NCBI GenBank assembly: GCA_949294665.1
Contig: CASFID010000067.1
Span: forward strand, 61,935 to 125,934
Reading direction: 5' to 3'
DNA from: an uncultured Eubacteriales bacterium
Lineage (GTDB): Bacteria > Bacillota > Clostridia > Lachnospirales > Lachnospiraceae
Length of the DNA stretch: 64,000 nt
Part shown: piece after piece, positions 54,024 to 61,774 of the stretch
How positions within the stretch are numbered: position 1 is the first letter of the stretch
Layout: every line of letters begins with the position of its first letter
Made by a program: the position numbers and the translations under genes
The notes under the pieces: generated by a model
Told to the model about the DNA's origin: nothing
Seen by the model: only the letters and a program-made list of their open reading frames with translations
Database searches by the model: none

Positions 54024-55628
54024 ATGAAAAGGCCGAAAGTGATTAACGCCAGAGAGGCGGTAAAAATGATCCAGGACGGAACAACACTTGCCATTATTGC
54101 GATGACCCAGGTGTCGGCAAGTACCACGATCCTGAAAGAAATAGAGAGGAGTTTTCTGGAGGAGGGACACCCAAGAGATCTTACATATGTTCATACGTGC
54201 GGGCAGGCATCTGTAGGAAAACCGGGAGGAATGCAGTATATCGCCTATGAGGGATTGCTCAAACGTGTGATCGGAGGCCACTGGGGACAGTCGGCAAAGA
54301 TGATGGACCTGATCACAGAGAACAAGATCGAGGCATTCAATCTCCCACAGGGACAGATGGCCAACATGTTTCACAGCATGGCTCTGCGTGAGCCGGGCAA
54401 ACTCAGCAAAGTAGGGCTGGGCACATATATCGATCCGCGCATCGAAGGCGGCAAGATGAACCAGCGCGCGGTCGACAGCGGCTATGACACAGTGGCTGTC
54501 GTCACAGTGGACGGAGAAGAGTATATCCAGTATAAACCGATCCCCATCGACACGCTGCTGATCCGGGGGACATACGCCGATGCAAACGGCAACATTTCGA
54601 CAGAGAGGGAAGCTATGGTATTGGAGATGCTCCCGGCAGTCATGGCGACAAAGAGATGGGGCGGCAAGGTGATCTGTCAGGTGGAGTCGGTCGTTGAGAA
54701 CGGTTCGATCGCACCGAAAGATGTAGTTGTGCCGGGTGTGTTTGTGGATGCTGTCGTCGTAGCGGAGAATCCTTATGAAGAGCACAGACAGACCTATTCC
54801 TGGTACTATGATCCGTCCTACAGCGGGGAAGTGCGGGTTCCCGAGGACTCGATCGAAGTTCTTCCGACAGACATGCGTAAGATCATCTCGCGCAGGGCTG
54901 TCTCAGAGCTGAAACCGGACCAGATCATCAACATCGGTACGGGAATCCCCAACGAGAACATCGGTCCGATCATTGCGGAAGAGGGAATATCGGATATCGT
55001 CACGATCACGGTAGAGTCCGGAGTCTACGGCGGCGTGCCCGCAAGTACGATCGACTTTGGAATATCAAGAAACGCGCAGGCGCTCATCTCTCATGACCGG
55101 CAGTTCGAGTTCTATAACGGCACCGGCATCGACTATACGTTTATGGGAGCGGGAGAACTGGACCAGAACGGGAACGTCAACGCTACGAAGATGGGAAGCA
55201 AGGCTCCGGGAGCGGGCGGATTCATCGATATCACCGCGACAGCCAAGAACGTGATCTTCTGTTCCTCATTTACAGGCGGCGGACTGAAAACCTCTTTCTC
55301 TGAGGACGGCGTCAGGATAGAGCAGGAAGGAAAATTTAAAAAGCTTGTAAAAGAAGTACAGCAGATATCTTACAACGGGAAAGAAGCTCTGGCGCAGGGA
55401 CAGAACATGCTTTACGTCACAGAGAGAGCAGTATTCAAACTGACAGAAAAGGGCGTCATGCTCGTAGAGGTGGCAAAAGGCGTGGACCTGCAGAAAGATA
55501 TTCTGGACCAGATGGAATTTAAACCGCTCATAGCAGAAGAACTGAAATATACAAGCACAGACTTTTATAAAGAAGGCGCTTGCGGGCTCAGAGAACTGAT
55601 CGAGAGAAATGTCGCGGAGGACAGATAG
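54024..55628 (+). CDS. Fused acyl-CoA:acetate (3-oxoacid) CoA-transferase
   Basis: A 534-residue family I CoA-transferase with alpha and beta halves in one chain, as in propionate CoA-transferase. The alpha half covers about residues 1-260. The beta half has INIGTGIPNENIGPIIAEEG and the catalytic Glu at about residue 331 in VTITVESGVYGG, followed by GAGELDQNGNVNATKMG. It exchanges CoA between an acyl-CoA and a free acid such as acetate. AAAGGAGAG precedes the ATG. It would activate the substrate with acetyl-CoA made by the thiolase. It is unrelated in fold to the CaiB/BaiF enzymes upstream. Confidence 0.9.
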   Translation: MKRPKVINAREAVKMIQDGTTLAIIAMTQVSASTTILKEIERSFLEEGHPRDLTYVHTCGQASVGKPGGMQYIAYEGLLKRVIGGHWGQSAKMMDLITENKIEAFNLPQGQMANMFHSMALREPGKLSKVGLGTYIDPRIEGGKMNQRAVDSGYDTVAVVTVDGEEYIQYKPIPIDTLLIRGTYADANGNISTEREAMVLEMLPAVMATKRWGGKVICQVESVVENGSIAPKDVVVPGVFVDAVVVAENPYEEHRQTYSWYYDPSYSGEVRVPEDSIEVLPTDMRKIISRRAVSELKPDQIINIGTGIPNENIGPIIAEEGISDIVTITVESGVYGGVPASTIDFGISRNAQALISHDRQFEFYNGTGIDYTFMGAGELDQNGNVNATKMGSKAPGAGGFIDITATAKNVIFCSSFTGGGLKTSFSEDGVRIEQEGKFKKLVKEVQQISYNGKEALAQGQNMLYVTERAVFKLTEKGVMLVEVAKGVDLQKDILDQMEFKPLIAEELKYTSTDFYKEGACGLRELIERNVAEDR

Positions 55629-55640
55629 GAGGCGCAGTTT

Positions 55641-57236
55641 ATGTATAATGGAACTGAATTGTGGAAAAAGCGGATTCCGCTTGATATGGTCACAAAAACA
55701 CTGAGCAACGGACGGGTGATCGAGACATTTCCGGATCTGCCGGAAAACATGTATAAAGCGCTCACTGTCTCCGCCGGGAAATATCCCGATAAATACGCGG
55801 TGATCGATGATATGGGACGCAGGTTCACATATTCGGACCTTGTAAAAGAAGTGGACCGGTTCGCGGCATGTCTGAAACATCGGTTCGGCATCCACAAAGG
55901 CGACCATGTAGCTCTGATGGTGTACAGCAGCAATGAGTTCTGCACGGCTTATCTGGCGCTCATAAAGATCGGAGCGGTTACCGTTATGCTGCCGACCAAA
56001 TACAAAGAACCGGAGATACGCTCTCTGGTAAATAAAGCCGACCTGAAATGCGTGATCTGTGACAGGGATTTTGAAGGATGGTTTGAGAGCGACAGGAAAA
56101 AAGGAATTACCGTGATCAGCTATAAACCTTCCCACGAAAAATTTGCTTTTGATGAATATAAAGACGAAACATATCCCATCGAACCGTGTGAAGGCGGTTA
56201 TGAGGATCATGCGGTCATGATGTTCACATCGGGGACTACGTCCGAGAGTAAAGGCGTGATGCTGACGAACTTCAATTTTATGCATGCGGCGGCGGCATAT
56301 AAGGCATGCTTCGCCGTAACCGATCAGGACTCAACAGTCCTTCCGGTTCCAAGTTATATGATCACCGGGCTGTCGGCGCTGTTCGATCTGATCATATACA
56401 GCGGAGGGACGGTCTATCTGCAGAGGATCTTTCATGCAGATCAGGTGCTGGAGTGCATAAGAGAGAATCAGATCACCTTTATCCATGCGGCTCCGACGGT
56501 ATACAATCTGCTTCTTGAGCAGAGGGATAAATTCCCCGAACTGCCAAGTCTCAGGTGTATGGCATGCGGCGGCAGCAGGACGCCAAAGGAGAAGATCAAA
56601 AAGATACACGAATGGCTGCCGGACTGTGAGTTCCACACTGTCTACGGGATGACAGAGACGACTTCTCCGGGTACGATCCTCCCCGAGAACGCGATAGAAA
56701 GCGAACATATGGGATCAAACGGCATCCCGGTGCCGGGACTGTGTTATAAGATCGTTGACGAGGACGGGAATGAACTCCCCGCCGGAGAGACAGGCGAGAT
56801 CATGGTATCGGGCGCATGCATCCTGGACTGCTACTATAAGCTGGATACAGATCTTTACAGAGACTGGTGGCTGGATACCGGTGACGTCGGATATTTTACA
56901 GAGGACGGCTACTGTTATGTGATGGACAGAAAAAAGGACATGATCAACCGCGGCGGTGAGAAGATCACCAGCATTGACGTGGAAAACCAGCTCTATCAGA
57001 TCGAAGGGATCGCAGATGCTGTTGTCGTAGGCGTCCCGCATAAAGTGTATGGGGAGACGCCGGTAGCGCTCATCCGGCTTGAGAAAGGAGCAAAGTGGGA
57101 TGAAGCAGGGATTCAGGAGTATCTCAGGAGCCGGATGGCGAAATACAAGATACCCAGCAGGATCATATTCACAGAGGAAATCCCTCTGACTCCTAACGGG
57201 AAAGTGAATAAGAAACTGATCCGGACAATGTTTTAG
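55641..57236 (+). CDS. AMP-forming acyl-CoA ligase (class I adenylate-forming enzyme)
   Basis: A 531-residue ligase. The ATP phosphate loop is VMMFTSGTTSESKGVMLTN, then VYGMTETTSPG, WWLDTGDVGYFTEDGYCYVMDR and the hinge KDMINRGGEKI; the C-terminal lysine is in PLTPNGKVNKKLI. All motifs of a working enzyme are present. It activates a carboxylic acid to its CoA ester with ATP. The substrate pocket cannot be read. TAGGAGG precedes the ATG, 12 bp after the CoA-transferase. Confidence 0.92.
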   Translation: MYNGTELWKKRIPLDMVTKTLSNGRVIETFPDLPENMYKALTVSAGKYPDKYAVIDDMGRRFTYSDLVKEVDRFAACLKHRFGIHKGDHVALMVYSSNEFCTAYLALIKIGAVTVMLPTKYKEPEIRSLVNKADLKCVICDRDFEGWFESDRKKGITVISYKPSHEKFAFDEYKDETYPIEPCEGGYEDHAVMMFTSGTTSESKGVMLTNFNFMHAAAAYKACFAVTDQDSTVLPVPSYMITGLSALFDLIIYSGGTVYLQRIFHADQVLECIRENQITFIHAAPTVYNLLLEQRDKFPELPSLRCMACGGSRTPKEKIKKIHEWLPDCEFHTVYGMTETTSPGTILPENAIESEHMGSNGIPVPGLCYKIVDEDGNELPAGETGEIMVSGACILDCYYKLDTDLYRDWWLDTGDVGYFTEDGYCYVMDRKKDMINRGGEKITSIDVENQLYQIEGIADAVVVGVPHKVYGETPVALIRLEKGAKWDEAGIQEYLRSRMAKYKIPSRIIFTEEIPLTPNGKVNKKLIRTMF

Positions 57237-57255
57237 AAATCAGGGTAATTGGATT

Positions 57256-57735
57256 ATGGAGACAAAGAAATATAAACATGTAGAAGATTCGCTGACAGAA
57301 CAGGTCTATGTAATCCGCTATTATCAGATCAATGGTTACGGCAGACTGTTCGGCGGACAGCTTATGCAGTGGATCGACGAGACTGCCGGAGTCGTGAGCT
57401 GGCGGCACTCCGGTATGACCGTGACGACGGCGTCTATCGACAATCTGAATTTCAAAGCTCCGGCATATGCAAATGACACTGTTGTACTTGTCGCAAAACT
57501 CACCTATGTGGGAAAGACCTCTATGGAAGTAAGGGTAGACACCTACATAGAGGACACTCAGGGGATGCGCAGGAACATCAACCGGGCATATGTAGTGATG
57601 GTCGCTATCGATGAGAACGGACGGGCGCAGGAAGTACCCGGACTGATCGTGGAGACAGAGTCGGAAAAAGCAGAGTGGGAGAGTGGCCGGAAGCGATATG
57701 AGCTCAGAAAGAAGAGACGGATAGAAGGATTTTAG
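57256..57735 (+). CDS. Acyl-CoA thioesterase, hot-dog fold (YciA/ACOT type)
   Basis: A 159-residue thioesterase. YGRLFGGQLMQWIDETAGVVSWRHSG is the ACOT motif with the catalytic Asp, and NLNFKAPAYANDTVVLVAKL the second strand pair. It releases CoA from surplus acyl-CoA, possibly as a safety valve in the pathway. It is 19 bp behind the ligase and is the last gene of the unit. The C-terminus is basic (KRYELRKKRR). Confidence 0.85.
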   Translation: METKKYKHVEDSLTEQVYVIRYYQINGYGRLFGGQLMQWIDETAGVVSWRHSGMTVTTASIDNLNFKAPAYANDTVVLVAKLTYVGKTSMEVRVDTYIEDTQGMRRNINRAYVVMVAIDENGRAQEVPGLIVETESEKAEWESGRKRYELRKKRRIEGF

Positions 57736-58013
57736 ATCTCTGTACCGGCAGGCGGGCCGGTACAGTCCCCGTCATCCCGCGCCATAGGCGCACCGGCTGT
57801 ACTTTCTTCATCGGGAGTATCCCCGGGGAAAAATCCGGTGCACAGGACTACGGCAGCGAAAGTTATGGACGCGATAACAGCGAATAAAAGAATATATACT
57901 ATGCGCCTGCGGCGCCCGGAGTCCCGACCGCGCTTGTCCGTATCCTGCGGGGAGGGTACGGGCGCCGTATGCGTCTGTGTCAAATCAGAGTAATAGATAT
58001 AATGATCCTTCAT
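57732..58013 (-). CDS. Small membrane protein, hypothetical
   Basis: A 93-residue protein with a polar N-terminus, an RRRR stretch and then one membrane helix (VYILLFAVIASITFAAVVLCTGF, about residues 38-60), and an acidic outer tail. The positive-inside rule puts the N-terminus in the cytoplasm. AAGGCAGG lies upstream of the ATG. It converges on the thioesterase gene with a 4-bp overlap of stops. A 10-bp stem (CTGTACCGGC, 57740-57749 with 57756-57765) lies in its last codons and may end the large operon. No family recognised. Confidence 0.5.
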   Translation of the reverse strand: MKDHYIYYSDLTQTHTAPVPSPQDTDKRGRDSGRRRRIVYILLFAVIASITFAAVVLCTGFFPGDTPDEESTAGAPMARDDGDCTGPPAGTEI

Positions 58014-58093
58014 GGTTTACTTACCTGCCTTTCAGGACAAGCGTAGCGAAGTTATGTGAAATATTTTTAGCAGAAAAGTGAATAATCTATGTT

Positions 58094-58972
58094 CTACGTT
58101 TGGTTCGGTGAAATGAAGAGATCTATAAATGACTTCATATTGTCGGTGAGATATTTACTCTTATGATAAATAATGTTCAGATTCCTTTTGATCGGCTGAT
58201 CCAAGGGGACTGCCCTGACTTCGTGTTCCTCGATATCTTTCTTTACAAGCAAAAACGGGAGAACGGCCACTCCCAGTCCTTCTGCCACTCCACGGACGAT
58301 CGCCTGTGTGCTGGAACTTTCCCACAGGGGGCGGACGCTGATATTCCGGATGGCAAAACATGCATCCAGGATCTCCCGCCCGGCGCTCCCTTTTTCACGC
58401 ATCAGAAGAGGGTATTCGGCCAGTTGCTTCAGTGTGATCTCCCGGAATCCTGTAAGGGGATGATCGTTGGACACTATGGGACACAGAAAGTCTTCCATAA
58501 ATGGCAGGGAGACGATATCCGGGTGATCCGGCTGCGTCTCGATGAGTCCGATATCCGTCTTATTGTCTATGATCTGCTGCTCGATCGCGGCAGACTGTCT
58601 GATATTCACTTCTGTCCTCAGATCGGGATATAAAGCCTGGTATCTCTTTAAAAGCGACGGCAGGATATGAGTGCCGATCGTAATGCTCGCGCCTATCCGG
58701 ACAGTTCCCAGGGCATCCCAGTTGCGGATCTTTTGCTCCATTTCATTAAATATAGAAACGATATGCAGTGCATATCCGTAGAACTCTCTTCCGCTCTCTG
58801 TGGGAGAAATGTGACGGCCGATCCGTTCAAACAGCCGTATTCCATAATAATCCTCCAGTTCCCTGACTGCAAAGCTGACGGACGGCTGGGCGAGATGCAG
58901 CTCTTCTGCGGCCCGGGTGATATTGCTGTGTCGAAATACAGATACAAAGATCCTCATATGGCGAAGCGTCAT
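58094..58972 (-). CDS. LysR family transcriptional regulator
   Basis: A 292-residue regulator. The winged helix-turn-helix is FVSVFRHSNITRAAEELHLAQPSVSFAVRELE, with ERIGRHISPTESGREF after it, and the C-terminal part is a co-inducer domain. The ATG at 58972 is chosen because GGAGG lies about 10 bases upstream; five residues more are possible from the next ATG. It is transcribed divergently from the chromate-type transporter pair across a 105-bp AT-rich gap, the classical LysR arrangement, so it probably controls that pair. Confidence 0.9.
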   Translation of the reverse strand: MTLRHMRIFVSVFRHSNITRAAEELHLAQPSVSFAVRELEDYYGIRLFERIGRHISPTESGREFYGYALHIVSIFNEMEQKIRNWDALGTVRIGASITIGTHILPSLLKRYQALYPDLRTEVNIRQSAAIEQQIIDNKTDIGLIETQPDHPDIVSLPFMEDFLCPIVSNDHPLTGFREITLKQLAEYPLLMREKGSAGREILDACFAIRNISVRPLWESSSTQAIVRGVAEGLGVAVLPFLLVKKDIEEHEVRAVPLDQPIKRNLNIIYHKSKYLTDNMKSFIDLFISPNQT

Positions 58973-58999
58973 GAATAAATCCTCCATATATAAGAAAAT

Positions 59000-59015
59000 T
59001 ATTATATATATAATA
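59000..59015. promoter_or_regulatory. AT-only palindrome between LysR and transporter genes
   Basis: TATTATAT/ATATAATA is a perfect 16-bp dyad that fits the T-N11-A form of LysR sites. AT-rich DNA makes chance dyads likely. Confidence 0.35.
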
Positions 59016-59077
59016 GAATAATAGTATTTTACTTATAAATCAACAAGAAATATACTTGGACTAAAGGAGGACCGATA

Positions 59078-59644
59078 ATGGAGAATAAAAAGGAAGTATT
59101 ATGGAAGATTTTTATTTCGACACTTTACCTCAGCGCCTTCACCTTTGGAGGCGGATATGTGATCGTCACCCTGATGAAGAAAAAATTCGTGGATCAATAT
59201 CACTGGATCGAGGAAGATGAAATGCTGGATCTGATCGCGATCGCTCAATCTTCTCCCGGAGCTATTGCGGTAAACGGAGCTATCGTTATCGGATATAAAC
59301 TGGCGGGAATGACAGGAACCCTGGTTGCAATAATCGGGACGATCATCCCCCCTTTTATGATCATATCTCTGATCTCCTTTTTTTATAATGCATTTCAGAG
59401 CAATTACTTCGTAAGCCTGATGCTGGAAGGAATGCAGGCGGGTGTGGGAGCAGTGATCGCAGCGGTTGTTTTTGAGATGGCGGCTGGCATCATTCACGGG
59501 AAAAATGTGATTTCTGTTATGATCATGGCGCTCGCTTTTGCCGCCACGTGCTTTTTAGGTGTGAATGTGATCTATGTGATCCTTGCCTGCGGGCTGATCG
59601 GAGCAGTCAGGACGATTATAGAGCAAAGAAAGGAGAAAAGATGA
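59078..59644 (+). CDS. Chromate transporter family protein, first half
   Basis: A 188-residue CHR-family protein with about five to six membrane segments. FTFGGGYVIVTLMKKKFVD is the CHR signature (FGG-G), and LDLIAIAQSSPGAIAVNGAIVIG the second motif with PG-x-IA-N. Short CHR proteins work as pairs of halves in opposite membrane orientation. The family name comes from chromate efflux, but the natural substrate in anaerobes is unknown. AAAGGAGG precedes the ATG. It overlaps the second half by 4 bp. Confidence 0.88.
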   Translation: MENKKEVLWKIFISTLYLSAFTFGGGYVIVTLMKKKFVDQYHWIEEDEMLDLIAIAQSSPGAIAVNGAIVIGYKLAGMTGTLVAIIGTIIPPFMIISLISFFYNAFQSNYFVSLMLEGMQAGVGAVIAAVVFEMAAGIIHGKNVISVMIMALAFAATCFLGVNVIYVILACGLIGAVRTIIEQRKEKR

Positions 59645-60204
59645 TATATCTGGAACTGTTTTTAAGTTTTCTTCAGATCGGACTTTTCAGCTTCGGCGGA
59701 GGATATGCGGCTTTACCTCTCATTCAGGGACAGGTAGTTACGGAACACGGCTGGCTGACTATGAAAGAGTTCACGGATCTGATCACGATCTCCCAGATGA
59801 CGCCGGGCCCTATCGCCGTCAATTCCGCTACCTTCGTGGGGATCAAGATTGCAGGAATACCGGGGGCTCTGGCAGCAACACTGGGATGTATCCTGCCGTC
59901 CTGCATCATCGTGACAGTGCTGGCCGGCCTGTACCTGAAATACAGAAATATGGGAATGCTCCAGGGGATCCTCAATTCCCTCAGACCTGCGGTCGTGGCA
60001 ATGATCGCCGCGGCAGGGATCTCCATCCTGATCACGGCATTCTGGGGAAATGACGGGGCGATTATTTTATCGAAGACAAACTGGATAATGGTACTCATAT
60101 TTGCCGGATGTATCGTGCTGCTCCAAAAGCTCAGGATGAATCCCATATGGGTAATGGTCCTGGCAGGAGCGGCCAATGTGGCTGTATCTGTGATCAGGGG
60201 GTAA
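59641..60204 (+). CDS. Chromate transporter family protein, second half
   Basis: A 187-residue CHR-family protein. FSFGGGYAALPLIQGQVV and LITISQMTPGPIAVNSATFVG repeat the two signatures of the first half. The start ATG overlaps the first gene's TGA (ATGA), so the halves are translated together. AAAGGAGAAA precedes it within the end of the first gene. A longer open frame upstream is not supported. Confidence 0.88.
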   Translation: MIYLELFLSFLQIGLFSFGGGYAALPLIQGQVVTEHGWLTMKEFTDLITISQMTPGPIAVNSATFVGIKIAGIPGALAATLGCILPSCIIVTVLAGLYLKYRNMGMLQGILNSLRPAVVAMIAAAGISILITAFWGNDGAIILSKTNWIMVLIFAGCIVLLQKLRMNPIWVMVLAGAANVAVSVIRG

Positions 60205-60346
60205 AAATATGAGATCGTCAGGAAAGGAACACATAATTTCTATAGTTATTTCCTATTGAAAAGTATATGATATAAATAATTGAAATGAAACTTCATGCAT
60301 TATACAATGATGTCAGAACAGAAAAGACATGAAAGGAGTTTCAGAT

Positions 60347-60502
60347 ATGGATGCAAAAATGTTAGACGGGAAAACTGCAATTTCCCCGGGCCGGAATGTG
60401 ATCCAATGGATCAGGCTTATGCAATGCCTGTTCCTGGCAAGCAGGATGGGGAAAGCCGTGAAAGGACAGGTCCTTCAGGGTTGTAACGGAGCATTTCTGT
60501 AA
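60347..60502 (+). CDS. Small open reading frame, uncertain
   Basis: A 51-residue frame in a gap of 321 bp, with AAAGGAG 9 bases before the ATG. It begins MDAKMLDGKTAISPGRNVIQ and ends in LQGCNGAFL. It resembles nothing I recognise and could be the remnant of a longer gene, as the genes after it are decayed. The rest of the gap shows no promoter I would defend. Confidence 0.3.
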   Translation: MDAKMLDGKTAISPGRNVIQWIRLMQCLFLASRMGKAVKGQVLQGCNGAFL

Positions 60503-60525
60503 AGTCAGAAAGGCGGAGTTGTTTC

Positions 60526-61074
60526 GTGAAAAAATATATTTTTATAGTATTTATGATTGTATGTGCTCTTACAGCAGTATTACCGGGCTGTGCGGACAGC
60601 AGCCAGACGGAGGAAACAGAAGCGCAGCCGGCACATACGGAAAATGGAGCCGGAGAGGCGGATACGGAAAATGAAGTTAGAGAAGCAGATACCGGGGAGG
60701 AAGAAAGTATGGACAGAAAAATGATCGTGGAGATCAGCGGCAATCGCTTCACTGCTACATTAGAGAATAATAAAGCAGTGGATGCTTTGGCAGAGATGAT
60801 GGAAGAGGGACCGGTCACTATTCAGATGAGTGATTATGCCGGATTTGAAAAAGTGGGAGCGCTGGGAACCGATCTCCCGGCAAATAACAGGCAGACAACG
60901 ACTCAGTCGGGGGATATCGTACTCTATCAGGGGGATCAGATCGTTATTTTCTATGGCTCTAATTCCTGGAGCTATACAAAACTGGGAAGGATCGACGACC
61001 TGACCGGCTGGTCAGACGCTCTTGGAGACGGGGATGTAACTGTGACTTTTTCACTGGAAGAATTATTCCGGTAA
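60526..61074 (+). CDS. Cyclophilin-like fold lipoprotein
   Basis: A 182-residue protein. The signal YIFIVFMIVCALTAVLPGCAD has a lipobox ending at Cys22, so it should be a surface lipoprotein. A Glu-rich linker follows (about residues 25-65), containing short repeats such as EADTENE and EADTGEE. The C-terminal domain (VEISGNRFTATLENNKAVD to the end) matches the bacterial cyclophilin-like family that often neighbours flavodoxin, cupin and oxidoreductase genes. No catalytic role is established. The start follows GCGGAG at moderate spacing. Confidence 0.75.
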   Translation: MKKYIFIVFMIVCALTAVLPGCADSSQTEETEAQPAHTENGAGEADTENEVREADTGEEESMDRKMIVEISGNRFTATLENNKAVDALAEMMEEGPVTIQMSDYAGFEKVGALGTDLPANNRQTTTQSGDIVLYQGDQIVIFYGSNSWSYTKLGRIDDLTGWSDALGDGDVTVTFSLEELFR

Positions 61075-61075
61075 A

Positions 61076-61446
61076 GATCCGGAGTTTATCGAAGGAGATA
61101 TTTTCAGGATTATAGTTCCGCTGGACGACTATTTTTTTGATTTTGGACAGGATAAACCTGGATATGATACCGGAAGTACGGAATATGCAGATATAGGTGG
61201 TAAATCAGGTGACAGTACGGGAAAAGTACGGGAAAAGTATATGAAAAGTTAAATGCAAGCCAAAAAAAGGTCATAGAATATGTCGAAAAGAATGGAATGA
61301 TAACTAGTAAAGAAGTGCAGAAGCTTCTAGATATAAAAGAATCAAGGGCACTAAAGATATTAAGAGAATTAACTAATTTAGAATTGCTAAAGAAAGAAGG
61401 AAAATCAAAGGGAACTTATTATGTGTTGCAAAATAAGGGAAAATAG
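61076..61446 (+). pseudogene. C-terminal remnant of an AlbA-type (Fic/ATP-binding) regulator
   Basis: The frame from 61076 reads DPEFIEGDIFRIIVPLDDYF, a conserved segment found before the winged-helix end of AlbA_2-type ATP-binding regulators. After about 45 codons it is thrown out of frame. The last part reads NGMITSKEVQKLLDIKESRA and continues as a winged helix to TAG 61444-61446. An 11-bp tandem duplication (AGTACGGGAAA at 61214-61224 and 61225-61235) explains the shift: removing one copy rejoins the frames. The N-terminal domain is missing, so the gene is dead on two counts. Confidence 0.75.
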
Positions 61447-61480
61447 GATTAAGCTGGGTTACAGGATAAGCCGGATCAGA

Positions 61481-61620
61481 TAATCATACCGCCCAGGCAT
61501 ACTCCATCATGTAAACTAAGCATTTTCCTATAGACTCAACCGGTTATACAATATATGCAGGCAAAAAGAAATTGTATAAAAACTGGAGGAATTATCAATG
61601 GATACAGAGAAAATGAAACA
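61481..61620 (+). repeat. Direct repeat, left copy (at least 140 bp)
   Basis: This segment recurs at 63861-64000, offset 2380 bp, with only four base differences in the 140 that can be compared. It holds the promoter, ribosome site and first codons of a cupin gene. The right copy is cut by the window edge, so the true length is unknown. Confidence 0.95.
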
Positions 61621-61774
61621 GGACTTAGGCGGCGGAAATGTATTTGAGGTCGGCGAACCGAACACAGCGTTCGCGCAGTACTTCATCGGACAGAGCTATC
61701 TGAAGATGCTCACTACAGAGAGAGTCGGAATAGGCAACGTAACTTTTGAGCCGGGTTGCCGTAAAATGTACTAA
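61598..61774 (+). pseudogene. Truncated cupin-domain gene (left copy)
   Basis: Starts with ATG behind CTGGAGG and reads MDTEKMKQDLGGGNVFEVGE, then on to VTFEPGCR before a foreign end (KMY and stop). 58 residues. In intact cupins of this kind FEPG-x-R is followed by the metal-binding His residues, all lost here. The break at about 61763 marks the left edge of inserted DNA. Its -35 box reads TTTCCT where the right copy has TTGCCT. Confidence 0.75.

Noticed and set aside
55266-56285. Open frame of 339 codons on the minus strand
   Set aside because: Lies opposite the CoA-transferase and ligase genes, both well supported. Phe/His/Arg-rich composition marks it as a shadow.
42591-57735. Bile-acid (bai) operon
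   Set aside because: CaiB/BaiF transferases, a ligase and an SDR are present, but there are no BaiCD, BaiE, BaiG or BaiH-like genes. The thiolase and HADH point to another route.
42591-57735. Itaconate or mesaconate degradation set
   Set aside because: A CaiB-type transferase and MaoC hydratase fit, but no citramalyl-CoA lyase (CitE/HpcH-like) gene is seen.
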